64,000 bases of DNA from Sphingomonas gei (GCF_004792685.1 NZ_SRXT01000003.1:1-64000), one strand, 5' to 3'. Shown: positions 1 to 9,341, numbered from the stretch's first letter. Program-made: numbers and translations. The notes: a model not told the origin generated them from the sequence alone.

Positions 1-62
1 GGATGTGGAAGTACGGTAACGTATGGAGCTAACCAGTACTAATTGTCCTATTCGCGCTTGAG
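1..62 (+). rRNA. rrl: 23S ribosomal RNA, 3' end (partial)
   Basis: The first ~60 bases carry the conserved 3' terminal segment of bacterial 23S rRNA (GGAGCTAACCAGTACTAATTG at 25-45). The 5' part lies outside the window. The 3' limit is estimated by analogy with the E. coli terminus, about 20 nt after ACTAAT, so it may be off by several bases. Bases 63-234 are the 23S-5S spacer, in which no gene is visible. Confidence 0.9.
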
Positions 63-234
63 AGTTCCACCATCAATGACAATCCTGGGTAACCACCCGG
101 CATTGCATATGGTCGGATGATTCAATCGCAGCTGATATTCATTCCGTGTGCACGGTATCGATTTGAACCCAAATTTAGCGCGTCGGGGTTCCCGCAAAGG
201 TTTACTTTGTGGGGATCCCTTGCACGGGCTCCAT

Positions 235-352
235 TGCCTGGTGGCTATGGCGTCTGTGAACCACCCGATCCCATCCCGAACTCGGCCGTGAAACCAGACA
301 GCGCCGATGGTACTATCGCTCAAGCGATGGAAGAGTAGGTCGCCGCCAGGCA
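235..352 (+). rRNA. rrf: 5S ribosomal RNA
   Basis: A 118-nt 5S rRNA. The terminal helix is closed by TGCCTGG at 235-241 pairing with CCAGGCA at 346-352. The internal segment with CCCGATCCCATCCCGAACTC is the universally conserved 5S loop region. It lies in the standard 23S-5S order, followed by tRNA-fMet. The ends are inferred from helix pairing. Confidence 0.95.
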
Positions 353-419
353 TTGCAGCCCGTGCAGCCGCGCTAAACACAAAGTTCCCAGGAAAAACCC
401 ATTCACAACGTCAGATTGA

Positions 420-500
420 CCAAACGGAGGCGCAAGCCTCCGCAAGGCCGAACGGCCGCCCGACCCCGGATCCAGTCCGGGGGAGGAAAGCCAAGGCAGC
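420..500. repeat. Palindromic spacer between 5S and tRNA-fMet
   Basis: The 185-nt spacer 353-537 has no gene. It holds a tight hairpin GGAGGC-GCAA-GCCTCC at about 425-440 and a further palindrome ACCCCGGATCCAGTCCGGGG near 462-483. The hairpin has no T-run, so a role in RNase processing of the transcript is as likely as termination. Confidence 0.45.
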
Positions 501-537
501 GGATGCTGCCGCCGGCACTTGAGGCCTACAGACATGT

Positions 538-614
<77 letters not shown>

Positions 615-618
615 CAAA

Positions 619-650
619 AGCCCGCAGGCAAAAGCCTGCGGGCTTTTTGC
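619..650 (+). terminator. Rho-independent terminator of the rrn-tRNA operon
   Basis: An 11-bp perfect stem AGCCCGCAGGC / GCCTGCGGGCT with an AAAA loop, followed by a T-run, begins 5 nt after the tRNA. It is a strong intrinsic terminator that isolates the rrn operon from the nuclease gene downstream. Confidence 0.92.
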
Positions 651-859
651 TGTCCAGGCCACATCGATCGTGCCCGCACGGGACCGCGCATCTCCATTCG
701 TCGCACAAAACGTCCGATCCCGGCACAAGTCGGTTGAGCGGCGCAACTTGGCTGTCATGATCGCCGCCTAGCCAGAAGTCAGTACCAGAGTCTCCCGTAT
801 CGCGTTGCTTACGTCCGGTGTCCCCGGTTCCGCGATTGCCGACCAGCAGAGGATCGATC

Positions 860-3800
860 ATGGCTGCCAATGTCTTCATCAACGAGATCCATTACGACAA
901 TGCCGGCGCCGACAGCGGCGAGTTCGTCGAGATCGCAGGCGCCGCAGGCACCGATCTCACCGGGTGGAAGATCATCCTCTACAACGGCGCGAACGGCCAG
1001 AGCTACAGCACCGTCACGCTGACCGGGGCCCTCGCCAACCAGCAGAACGGTTTCGGCACGCGCGGCATTACGTATCCCGTAGACGGGGTCCAGAACGGCT
1101 CCCCCGACGCGATCGCTCTGGTCGATCCCAACGGCGTGGTCGTGCAGTTCCTCAGCTATGAGGGCGTGTTCACCGCAACCAACGGCCCCGCTGCGGGCCT
1201 GACCAGCGTCGATATCGGCGTGTCGGAGGGCAGCACCGCCCCGGTCGGCGGCTCGCTCGGCCTCGTCGGCAGCGGCACGACCTATGCGGACTTCCATTGG
1301 GCTGCGATCGGCGATGACACCGTCGGCGGCGTCAATGTCGGCCAGACCTTCGGCAGCGCTGCGCCCCAGCCGGGCACGCTCAGCATCGCCGACGCAGCGG
1401 TCGCCGAGGGGAATGCCGGCACGCACGATATCGTCTTTACCGTTACCCGGGCCGATGGCAGCGCCGGCGCGGTCTCCGCCACCTGGACGGTTAGCCTGGG
1501 CAGCGCCACTGCCGGCGACTTCGGCGCCGCCTTCGCCGCCACCGGCACGGTGAGCTTTGCCGACGGGGCGACTACCGCCGAGGTGCGCCTGCCAGTGCAG
1601 GGCGATACCATCTTCGAGGCCGACGAGAGCTTCACCGTCACGCTCAGCGCGCCGCAGGGTGGGGTGGCGCTCGCCGATGCCGTCGCCATCGGCACGATCA
1701 CCAATGACGATGCCGCGCCGCCCGCGCCCGTCGCCAACGTGTTCATCAACGAGATCCACTACGACAATGTCGGCACCGACGTCGGCGAGGCGATTGAGAT
1801 CGCCGGCGCGGCAGGCACCGATCTCAGCGGCTACAAGCTTGTCCTCTACAATGGCAGCAACACCCCCGAAGCTGCCCCGACCTACACGACCACCAACCTC
1901 ACCGGCGTGATCGACGACGAAGGTGCCGGCTTCGGCGCGGTGTCCTTCGCCTACCCTGTCAACGGTCTTCAGAACGGTGCCGCCGACGGCGTCGCGCTGA
2001 TCGCCCCCGACGGCACGGTGATCCAGTTGCTGTCGTACGAGGGTATTTTCACTGCGGCAGCGGGCACCCCGGCGGCGGGGGTCACCAGCACCGACATTGG
2101 CGTCAGCGAAGAGCCGGCACCGGGCATCGGCCTGTCGCTCCAACTCACCGGCAACGGCTCGAGCGCGGCCGACTTCACTTGGTCGGCCGCGTCGGACGAC
2201 AGCTTCGGCACGCTCAACAGCGGCCAGACCTTCCTTCCCGCCAACGGCCCGAGCCACATCCGCATCGGCGACGCGCAGGTCGCCGAAGGCAATAGCGGCG
2301 CCACCAACCTGGTCTTCACGGTCAATCGCGCCGGCGGCACTGCCAATTCCGCGAGTGTCGCCTACACCGTCAATCTCGACGGAACCGCCACCACGGACGA
2401 CCTTGCCCCCGGCTCCGTCCTATCCGGCACGGTCAGCTTCGCGGCCGGCGAAACCTCGAAGCAGATCGTCGTCGCCGTGCAGGGCGATCTGGTCGGCGAA
2501 GCCAATGAGACGCTGTCGGTGAGCCTCGGCACCACCACCGGCAATGTCGTGATCGACGACGCCTCGGCGACCGGCACGATCACCAACGACGATCCGATCG
2601 CGCTGACGATCAGCCAGATCCAGGGCGAAGGCCATGTCTCGGCCTATGTCGGCCAGACCATCGCCACCACCGGCATCGTCACCGCGGTCGACACCAACGG
2701 CTTCTACGTCCAGTCGGCGGTCGGCGACGGCAATGCCCGCACTTCGGACGCGGTGTTCGTCTTCACCAGCAACGCGCCGGGCGTCGCGGTGGGCGACGGC
2801 GTGACGGTGCGCGGTTCGGTCGCCGAGTTCGCCGGCAGCACTGCCAGCCTCAGCGTCACCGAGATCACTGCGCCAATCGTCACCGTAGAGACGCACGGCA
2901 ACGCACTTCCCAACGCAGTGCTGATCGGCGCGAATGGCGTGCTGCCGCCGGCCGAAGCGATCGATAATGACGGCCTCACCAGCTACGACCCCGCGCAGGA
3001 CGGGATCGACTTCTGGGAATCGCTCGAGGGCATGCGCGTCACGATCGACACGCCGCAGGCAGTGTCGAACACCAACGAGTTCGGCGAGACCGACGTCGTC
3101 GCCTCGCACGGCACCGGTGCCACCGGGGTCAACGATCGCGGCGGCATCACCATCTCGCCGGGCAGCGAAGGCGTTCCCGACTATAATCCCGAAAAGATCC
3201 AGATCGACGACGATAGCGGCATCTTCGCCGGTTTCACCCCGGGCTATACGATCGGCGACCAATTGAGCAGCGTCACCGGCGTGGTGAACTATGCCTTCGA
3301 TAATTACGAAGTGCTGGTCACCGAGGCTGTCACCACCACCAAGGACACGACGCTCGCGCGCGAGACCACGACGCTCCACGGCGACGCCAACAACCTCTCG
3401 ATCGCGACCTACAACCTCGAAAATCTCGACGCGTCGGACAACAAGTTCGACATTCTCGCGCATGACATCGTCTACAATCTCGGCGCGCCCGACATCATCG
3501 CCGCGCAGGAGATCCAGGACGCCGATGGCGCCGGCTCGGGGGCGAACCTGTCGGGCACCGTCACCGCGCAGGGCCTGATCAACGCGATCTTCGCCACGTC
3601 GGGCAAGCATTATGCCTATGTCGAGATCGCGCCGACCACCGCGGGCTCGACCGGCGGCGAGCCTGGCGGCAATATCCGCAACGGCTATTTCTACAACATC
3701 GACCGCGTCTCTTATGTCGCCGGCAGCGCCGAGCTGATCGACGGTGCGGCCTATAACGGCACGCGCAAGCCGCTGGTCGCGCAATTCGCGTTCGCCGGGC

Positions 3801-5464
3801 AGACGATCACCACGATCAACGTCCATCTCACCTCGCGTCTCGGCAGCGAGCCTTTGTGGGGCGATCACCAGCCGGCCAGCGATGCCGGCGATGCCGCGCG
3901 CACTGCGCAGGCGGCGGGGGTCAAGGCGTGGGTGCAGGACCATCTCGCCGACGATCCGTCGCTCAACATCGCATTGCTCGGCGACTGGAACGGCTTCTAT
4001 TTCGAGCAGGCGCAGACCCAGCTCACCGATCCGGCGCAGGGCGGGGTGTTCACCAATCTCAACACGCTGCTGCCCGAGCAGGAGCGCTACAGCTACATGT
4101 TTGGCGGCAACGCCCAGCAGATCGACAACATCCTCGTCACCGGCGGGCTGGTCACCAACGCGCAATATGACGCGGTGCATCTAAATGCCGAATTCGGCGG
4201 CAGCCGCCCGACCGATCATGACCCGCAAATCGCATTGCTCCGCCTCGGTGCGGCGCCGCACGATGTGTCGCTGAGCAATGCCAGCGTCGCCGAGAATCTG
4301 CCCGCAGGCACCGTGGTCGGCACCGTTTCGGCGAGCGACACTGCCGGAGATACGCTCAGCTACGCGCTGGTCGACAATGCCGGCGGGCTGTTCGCGATCG
4401 ACGCCGCGACGGGGGTGATCACCACTACCGCGCCGCTCAACCACGAGGCCGTCGCGGCCTATTCGGTGACCGCCAAGGTTACCGACAGCGGCGGGCTCAG
4501 CGCGCAGCAGAATTTCTCGATCGCAGTCGGCGACGTCAACGAAGCGCCGGTTGCGGCCAATGACTCGGTCGCGGTCAACGAGGACGCCACCACCGCGAAC
4601 CTGTGGTCGACCCTGCTCGGCAATGACAGCGATCCGGATGCCGGTCAGACGCCGACGATCAAGGCGGTGGACACCAGCGCCACGCTCGGCAGCGTGATCT
4701 TCGACGCTGACACCCAGACGCTCAAATATGTCGCCGACAACGATGCGTTCGATGCCCTGGCGCCGGGCGCCACCCAGGTCGATCACTTCAGCTACACGGT
4801 GACCGACGCCGCCGGGCTGACCAGCACGGCAACGGTGAGCGTGACTGTCACCGGCATCGCCGACGGAGTCGTCCGCAACGGCACCTTCTTCACCGAGACG
4901 ATCAACGGCACTGCGGGCGAGGACCGGCTGTGGGGCGGCGGGCTCGGCAACGACACGCTGAACGGACTCGGTGGCCATGACTGGCTTTCGGGCGGGCTCG
5001 GCAACGATAAGCTCGACGGCGGCGACGGCAACGACGTGCTGTTCGCCAGCCTCGGCGACGACACTTTGCTCGGCGGCAACGGCAAGGATGTGCTGTTCGG
5101 CAGCTACGGCAACGACAAGCTCTGGGGTGGTGCCGGTGCCGACAGCTTCCACTTCGGCGCAAACTTCGGCGACGACATTGTCTACGACTTCAACACCGCC
5201 GAAGATCAGATCATCCTCGACGACGGCGTCAAGGTAACCCGCACCAAGGTGCAGGACGTCAATGGCGACGGCGCCAAGGATCTGGTCCTCACGCTGAGCG
5301 TCGGGAGCGTCACCTTGCTCGGGGTCAGCAATGCCGCCCAAGTCAAATATGCCGCGCCCGATTATTATTCGAACCACCAGCCCGGTCTCGACGGCGCGCT
5401 CGATGCCGTTGTCGACACCGTGGGCCGGCTGATCCATGAAGTGACGCTGGGCCACGGGTTCTGA
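860..5464 (+). CDS. Giant extracellular nuclease with lamin-tail, Calx-beta, EEP, cadherin and RTX domains
   Basis: A 1,534-residue secreted protein. Domains in order (approximate residues): lamin-tail domain 2-165; Calx-beta 170-285; a second lamin-tail domain 292-460, closely similar to the first (both open ANVFINEIHYDN); Calx-beta 463-580; an OB-fold segment of the kind found in ExeM/NucH nucleases from ~580; an endonuclease/exonuclease/phosphatase (EEP) domain ~847-1128 with ATYNLENL, AAQEIQD, INVHLTSR, LLGDWNG and PTDHDPQ; a cadherin-like repeat ~1133-1230; a VCBS/Ig-like domain; and about six GGxGxDxL calcium-binding RTX nonapeptides ~1351-1430. There is no Sec signal, and the C-terminus looks like a type I secretion tail. 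Start: an in-frame ATG 14 codons upstream exists, but ATG 860 has AGAGGA about 8 nt before it. Expected role: extracellular DNA/RNA degradation for nutrient or phosphate scavenging (family knowledge). The exporter genes follow directly. Confidence 0.9.
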   Translation: MAANVFINEIHYDNAGADSGEFVEIAGAAGTDLTGWKIILYNGANGQSYSTVTLTGALANQQNGFGTRGITYPVDGVQNGSPDAIALVDPNGVVVQFLSYEGVFTATNGPAAGLTSVDIGVSEGSTAPVGGSLGLVGSGTTYADFHWAAIGDDTVGGVNVGQTFGSAAPQPGTLSIADAAVAEGNAGTHDIVFTVTRADGSAGAVSATWTVSLGSATAGDFGAAFAATGTVSFADGATTAEVRLPVQGDTIFEADESFTVTLSAPQGGVALADAVAIGTITNDDAAPPAPVANVFINEIHYDNVGTDVGEAIEIAGAAGTDLSGYKLVLYNGSNTPEAAPTYTTTNLTGVIDDEGAGFGAVSFAYPVNGLQNGAADGVALIAPDGTVIQLLSYEGIFTAAAGTPAAGVTSTDIGVSEEPAPGIGLSLQLTGNGSSAADFTWSAASDDSFGTLNSGQTFLPANGPSHIRIGDAQVAEGNSGATNLVFTVNRAGGTANSASVAYTVNLDGTATTDDLAPGSVLSGTVSFAAGETSKQIVVAVQGDLVGEANETLSVSLGTTTGNVVIDDASATGTITNDDPIALTISQIQGEGHVSAYVGQTIATTGIVTAVDTNGFYVQSAVGDGNARTSDAVFVFTSNAPGVAVGDGVTVRGSVAEFAGSTASLSVTEITAPIVTVETHGNALPNAVLIGANGVLPPAEAIDNDGLTSYDPAQDGIDFWESLEGMRVTIDTPQAVSNTNEFGETDVVASHGTGATGVNDRGGITISPGSEGVPDYNPEKIQIDDDSGIFAGFTPGYTIGDQLSSVTGVVNYAFDNYEVLVTEAVTTTKDTTLARETTTLHGDANNLSIATYNLENLDASDNKFDILAHDIVYNLGAPDIIAAQEIQDADGAGSGANLSGTVTAQGLINAIFATSGKHYAYVEIAPTTAGSTGGEPGGNIRNGYFYNIDRVSYVAGSAELIDGAAYNGTRKPLVAQFAFAGQTITTINVHLTSRLGSEPLWGDHQPASDAGDAARTAQAAGVKAWVQDHLADDPSLNIALLGDWNGFYFEQAQTQLTDPAQGGVFTNLNTLLPEQERYSYMFGGNAQQIDNILVTGGLVTNAQYDAVHLNAEFGGSRPTDHDPQIALLRLGAAPHDVSLSNASVAENLPAGTVVGTVSASDTAGDTLSYALVDNAGGLFAIDAATGVITTTAPLNHEAVAAYSVTAKVTDSGGLSAQQNFSIAVGDVNEAPVAANDSVAVNEDATTANLWSTLLGNDSDPDAGQTPTIKAVDTSATLGSVIFDADTQTLKYVADNDAFDALAPGATQVDHFSYTVTDAAGLTSTATVSVTVTGIADGVVRNGTFFTETINGTAGEDRLWGGGLGNDTLNGLGGHDWLSGGLGNDKLDGGDGNDVLFASLGDDTLLGGNGKDVLFGSYGNDKLWGGAGADSFHFGANFGDDIVYDFNTAEDQIILDDGVKVTRTKVQDVNGDGAKDLVLTLSVGSVTLLGVSNAAQVKYAAPDYYSNHQPGLDGALDAVVDTVGRLIHEVTLGHGF

Positions 5465-5498
5465 CTATTTGCCTAAGCTGAAGATCAACGCCAAAGTC

Positions 5499-5529
5499 GT
5501 GCCCCGTGACCTGATCGGTCGCGGGGCAC
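5499..5529 (+). promoter_or_regulatory. Stable intercistronic hairpin between nuclease and exporter genes
   Basis: A 13-bp stem (GTGCCCCGTGACC / GGTCGCGGGGCAC, one T-G wobble) with a 5-nt loop TGATC lies in the 86-nt gap after the nuclease stop. There is no T-run, so it is not a classical terminator. Likely roles are partial attenuation or 3' mRNA protection, giving much more substrate than exporter. This is inferred. Confidence 0.55.
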
Positions 5530-5550
5530 TGCCCATTACGGAACCTCTCA

Positions 5551-7284
5551 ATGCGCGTTGAACGCCCCCTGAGTACGTTGCGCGCCGCACTTGCCCTGTG
5601 CCGGCGGCACTTCATGTCTGCCGCCGTGTTCAGCGCGCTGATCAACCTGCTCTACATCGTTCCGACGCTCTACATGCTCCAGGTCTATGATCGCGTCGTG
5701 CCGACCCAGGGCGTCCAGACGCTCGTCTTCCTGACGATGGTATTGCTGTTCGCGCTGGCGACTTTGTCGCTGCTCGATCGCGTCCGCACCCGGCTGCTGG
5801 TGCGCGCCGGCGTACAGCTCGATGCCACGCTTGCGCCGCTGATTCTCGATGCCACCCTCGGCCGTCCCGATCTGCCTGGCGCGCGGCAGGCGCTTCGCGA
5901 ATTCGACGTTATGCGCGGCACGCTGACCGGCGCCGGCATCCTCGCCTTGTTCGATGCGCCCTGGGTGCCGATCTACATCCTCGTCTGCTTCCTCGTGCAT
6001 CCCTGGATCGGGGTGATCGCGATTGTCGGCTGCGCGATCCTGCCGCTCATCGCCTGGGCCAATGAGCGTGCGACCCGCAGCCGGCTCGATCGCGCGCAGA
6101 TGATCGCGAGCACTTCCTATGCCAATCAGGACGCCTTGCTCGCTTCCAGCGACAGCATCCGCGCGCTCGGCATGCGCCGTGCGATGGTCGCGCGCCAGCT
6201 GCGCCAGCGCGAGGCGATGCTGGTCGCGCAGACCGAGGCGAGCTTCGCCGCCGGAAGCTATCTCACCGCCACCAAGTTCACCCGCCTCGCGCTCCAGTCG
6301 CTCGCTTTGGGGCTCGGCGCGCTGCTTGCGGTCGACAATCTGATTTCGGGGGGCGCGATCTTCGCTGCTTCGTTCCTGATCGCGCGCGCGCTGGCACCGA
6401 TCGAGCAATTGATCGGCACGTGGAAGACGATCGTCCAGGCGCAGCAGAGCTATCAGAGCCTCAACACCTTGCTCGAAGGCAAGATCGCCCAGCCCGAACC
6501 GACTCGCCTGCCGCCGCCACAGGGCGCGATCCTGCTCGAAGGCGTGACCGTGCTCAACGAAGCGCGCGACGGCGCGATCCTGAGCGCGGTGTCGCTGCGG
6601 ATCGAGCCCGGTGAAGTGGTCGCGATCGTCGGCCCCAGCGGCGCCGGCAAGTCGACCCTGGCACGCACGATCGCCGGTGCGCTGGCGCCCGATCGCGGCA
6701 CGATCCGGTTGGACGGCGCCGACACGCGCGACTGGGATCCCGAGCAGCTCGCCCGCCATATCGGCTATCTGCCGCAGGATTCGGCGCTGTTCGCCGGATC
6801 GGTCGCCGAGAATATCGCGCGCTTCGCCGGCGAGATCGGCGAGGATCGCGCCACGATCGATGCAGGCGTGATCGCCGCGGCGGGCAAGGTCGGCGCCGAC
6901 CCGCTGATCCGGGGACTGCCGAACGGCTATGATCATCAGCTCAAGCTCGGCGGGCGCGGCGTGTCGGCCGGGCAGGCACAGCGCATCGCGCTTGCCCGCG
7001 CAATCTATGGCGATCCGCGCATCCTGATCCTCGACGAACCCAACGCCCATCTCGATACCGATGGCGATGCAGCATTGGTCGCCGCGCTCGGCGTGCTCAA
7101 GGCCGAGGGACACACGATCCTGATCGTCTCGCACAAGCTCGGCATCCTCCCGGTGGTCGACAAGATGCTGGTGCTGCGCGAGGGCAGGGCAGAAATCTAC
7201 GGACCGCGCGACGAAGTGCTGCCCAAGATCGCGCCGCCCAATCTTCGGCGAGTCACGCCCCCCACGGCAAAGGCGAGCGGATGA
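5551..7284 (+). CDS. Type I secretion ABC transporter (PrtD/AprD family)
   Basis: A 577-residue half-transporter with an N-terminal transmembrane domain (hydrophobic spans from ~25, including LINLLYIVPTLYMLQVYDRVVP, the PrtD-type signature) and a C-terminal ATPase. The Walker A motif GPSGAGKST is at ~362-370, Walker B ILILDEPNAHLD near 492, and the switch His is in IVSHKLG. The ABC signature reads VSAGQAQR rather than the usual LSGGQ, an Ala in place of the first Gly. There is no N-terminal C39 peptidase domain, so cargo is exported uncleaved. It lies 86 nt after the RTX nuclease and overlaps the fusion-protein gene by 4 nt, so the nuclease is the obvious cargo. The outer-membrane TolC partner is not in the window. 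Confidence 0.93.
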   Translation: MRVERPLSTLRAALALCRRHFMSAAVFSALINLLYIVPTLYMLQVYDRVVPTQGVQTLVFLTMVLLFALATLSLLDRVRTRLLVRAGVQLDATLAPLILDATLGRPDLPGARQALREFDVMRGTLTGAGILALFDAPWVPIYILVCFLVHPWIGVIAIVGCAILPLIAWANERATRSRLDRAQMIASTSYANQDALLASSDSIRALGMRRAMVARQLRQREAMLVAQTEASFAAGSYLTATKFTRLALQSLALGLGALLAVDNLISGGAIFAASFLIARALAPIEQLIGTWKTIVQAQQSYQSLNTLLEGKIAQPEPTRLPPPQGAILLEGVTVLNEARDGAILSAVSLRIEPGEVVAIVGPSGAGKSTLARTIAGALAPDRGTIRLDGADTRDWDPEQLARHIGYLPQDSALFAGSVAENIARFAGEIGEDRATIDAGVIAAAGKVGADPLIRGLPNGYDHQLKLGGRGVSAGQAQRIALARAIYGDPRILILDEPNAHLDTDGDAALVAALGVLKAEGHTILIVSHKLGILPVVDKMLVLREGRAEIYGPRDEVLPKIAPPNLRRVTPPTAKASG

Positions 7285-8645
7285 GCGCCCCCATTCTCCT
7301 GTCGCCCACGGGCGCTGCGCCGCTGGTCGTTCCGCCACCGGTCGCGGACCCACGCGGCGAAATCCGCACCGGTGCGATCATCGCCGCCTTGTTCTTTGTC
7401 GTGTTCCTCGGCTGGGCGGCGTTCGCCCGGCTCGACGCCGCCGCTTATGCGCCGGGCACGCTTGTCGTGTCCGGGCAGCGCCAGTCGGTCCAGCATCGCG
7501 ACGGCGGGGTTGTCGGTCGGATCTATGTGCGCGAAGGTCAGCGTGTCGAGCGTGGGCAATTGCTCGTCCAGCTCGCCGCCGCCGAGGTGCAGGCGCAGGA
7601 ACGCGCACTTGCCTCGCAGGCGATCCGATTGCTCGCCCAGCGCGCGCGGCTCGAGTCGGAGCAACTCGGCCGCAGCCAGATCGTCCAGCCGCGCGAGTTC
7701 GCCGCGCTTTCGCCCGAAGACAGCGCCGAGGCCGCCGCAGCCATGCGCGCCCAGCAGAACGAACTCCAGGTACGCAGCTCGGTGCTCGCCGCGCAACGCG
7801 GCGCGCTCGGCCAGCGCGTCGTCCAATCGGGCCAGCAGGGCCGGGGTTATGGCGAGCAAGTGGTCTCGTCCGCCGAGCAGCTCCGCCTGATCGAAGAACA
7901 GATCGACGCGCTCCGGCCAGTCGCCGAAAAAGGCTTCGTCTCGCAGACCCGGATGCGCGAGCTCGAGCGCGCCCGCGCCGAGCTGATCGGCCAGCGCGGC
8001 CAGTATAGCGCCAGCGTCGCGCAGACCCGCGGCGCCGCACGCGAGAGCGAGATCCAGGCGCTCGAAGCGGAACGCAGTTTCCACGAGCGCAGCGCCGCTG
8101 ATCTGCGCGACGTCGACAACCGGCTCGGCGACATCCTGCCGCGGTGGACCGCCGCGCGCGACCAGCTCGAACGCACTGCGATCCGCGCGCCCGCCACTGG
8201 CGCGGTCGTCGGCGTCACGGTGTTCACGCCGGGCGGCGTCGTCGCGCCCGGCCAGAAGCTGATGGATATCGTCCCCGAGCGCACACCGCTGCGGATTCAG
8301 GCGCGGATTTCGCCCGAGGACGCCGACGATCTCGTCGTCGGCCAGCGCACGCTGGTAAAATTCTCTGGGCTCCACGAGCGCACTTTGCCCAATCTCGAAG
8401 GCAAGCTCACGCGCCTCTCGGCCGACAGCTTCACCGACGAGAAAAGCGGGATGAGCTATTTCACCGGGGAAATCACCGTCCCGCTAGACCAGCTCCGCCT
8501 GATCCAGGACGTGCGCGGCAGCGCCTTCGCGTTACGGGCCGGAATGCCGGTGCAGGTGCTGATCCCGCTGCGCAAGCGCACTGCGCTCGATTACGCGCTC
8601 GAACCCTTGCTCGGCAGCTTCTGGTCGTCGTTCCGTGAGCATTGA
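7281..8645 (+). CDS. Type I secretion periplasmic adaptor (HlyD/PrtE family)
   Basis: A 454-residue membrane fusion protein. A single N-terminal membrane span (AALFFVVFLGWAAFARLDAAA) follows a proline-rich cytoplasmic tail. A lipoyl/barrel half-motif (VQHRDGGVVGRIYVREGQRVERGQ) comes next, then a long coiled coil rich in Ala, Arg, Glu and Gln (~95-290), the second lipoyl half (IRAPATGAVVGV) and the C-terminal beta-barrel. The start ATG overlaps the stop of the ABC gene (ATGA), indicating translational coupling. It should bridge the inner-membrane exporter to a TolC-like channel encoded elsewhere. Confidence 0.93.
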   Translation: MSAPILLSPTGAAPLVVPPPVADPRGEIRTGAIIAALFFVVFLGWAAFARLDAAAYAPGTLVVSGQRQSVQHRDGGVVGRIYVREGQRVERGQLLVQLAAAEVQAQERALASQAIRLLAQRARLESEQLGRSQIVQPREFAALSPEDSAEAAAAMRAQQNELQVRSSVLAAQRGALGQRVVQSGQQGRGYGEQVVSSAEQLRLIEEQIDALRPVAEKGFVSQTRMRELERARAELIGQRGQYSASVAQTRGAARESEIQALEAERSFHERSAADLRDVDNRLGDILPRWTAARDQLERTAIRAPATGAVVGVTVFTPGGVVAPGQKLMDIVPERTPLRIQARISPEDADDLVVGQRTLVKFSGLHERTLPNLEGKLTRLSADSFTDEKSGMSYFTGEITVPLDQLRLIQDVRGSAFALRAGMPVQVLIPLRKRTALDYALEPLLGSFWSSFREH

Positions 8646-8650
8646 GCCGG

Positions 8651-9244
8651 TCAGCTGACCGCGCGCACCCGCCGTACCAGCGCGCGATGCGTGCGCACTT
8701 CGCGTGCGACCACGCCGGCGGTGAACCGCTCGATGATTCCGCGCGTGCGCTTCAGCGGCCCGGCCGAGTCGCTGCGCGATCCCGCGATCACGCCGCTGCC
8801 CCAGCCGTCCGCCAGGGCACGCACCCGCGATGCGACCAGCGAGCGCTTGTCGTCGCGGCCGAGCACGATCGAGGGAAAGGGCAGGTGCGTACGCGGCGAG
8901 GCGAAGGTGTCGAGCAGGTTCTCCACGCTCTCGCCTTCGTCCTCGATCGGATCGAAGAACAAGGCGCCTGCCACTCGCGAGACATAGGTCGCCGGCGAAA
9001 GCCGTGCCCACCACGCCGTCGCGAAACAGCCGGCGCCTTCGGCGACCAGCAGCACTGCACCTTCCGCGCGAGTCACCGCCGAATCGAGCCGTGCCCCCAA
9101 CAAATTGCGTTCCGAAAGCGTGCCGGCGCGATAGGGAACATGCTCCTGCGCGGGCGCCGCGAACAGATCGCGCCACGGTGCCGAAGCAGCCGCCGAGATT
9201 TCGACGAGCGAGAGATTCGCAGGGAGAGTCAGCGCAGTCGCCAC
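8651..9244 (-). CDS. RBBP9/YdeN-like alpha/beta hydrolase lacking its catalytic Ser and His
   Basis: 197 residues from a GTG start with AAGGAG 7 nt upstream. It aligns by eye with the intact RBBP9-like protein at 56616-57293. The shared blocks are VLLVAEGAGCFATAWWARL (intact: VVLAAHSLGC..AWWAEL), VAGAL, and LPFPSIVLGRDD (intact: LPFPSIVVASSDD). The nucleophile elbow HSLG is EGAG here, so the catalytic Ser is Gly (~residue 70). The segment GPQGHLN carrying the catalytic His is replaced by AGSRSDSAG. The N-terminal VPGLGGSGPSHWQ motif is also missing. Probably a non-catalytic paralogue. The gene is convergent with the secretion operon, with 5 nt between stops. Confidence 0.7.
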   Translation of the reverse strand: MATALTLPANLSLVEISAAASAPWRDLFAAPAQEHVPYRAGTLSERNLLGARLDSAVTRAEGAVLLVAEGAGCFATAWWARLSPATYVSRVAGALFFDPIEDEGESVENLLDTFASPRTHLPFPSIVLGRDDKRSLVASRVRALADGWGSGVIAGSRSDSAGPLKRTRGIIERFTAGVVAREVRTHRALVRRVRAVS

Positions 9245-9341
9245 GGCGTACTCCTTCAGCTAACGAATCAGTCTACACCGCCGCCGAACCCCTCGCCAGC
9301 GGATTCCTATCCGCCGGGTGGAGATTCGACGCGAATGCCGC

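Noticed and set aside
4900-5160. Short tandem repeats possibly a CRISPR array
   Set aside because: They encode RTX nonapeptides inside the nuclease and have no spacers.
809-5455. Long minus-strand reading frames opposite the nuclease gene
   Set aside because: The plus-strand protein has clear domains; the opposite frames are Arg/Asp/Val-rich shadows produced by high GC and periodic codon use.
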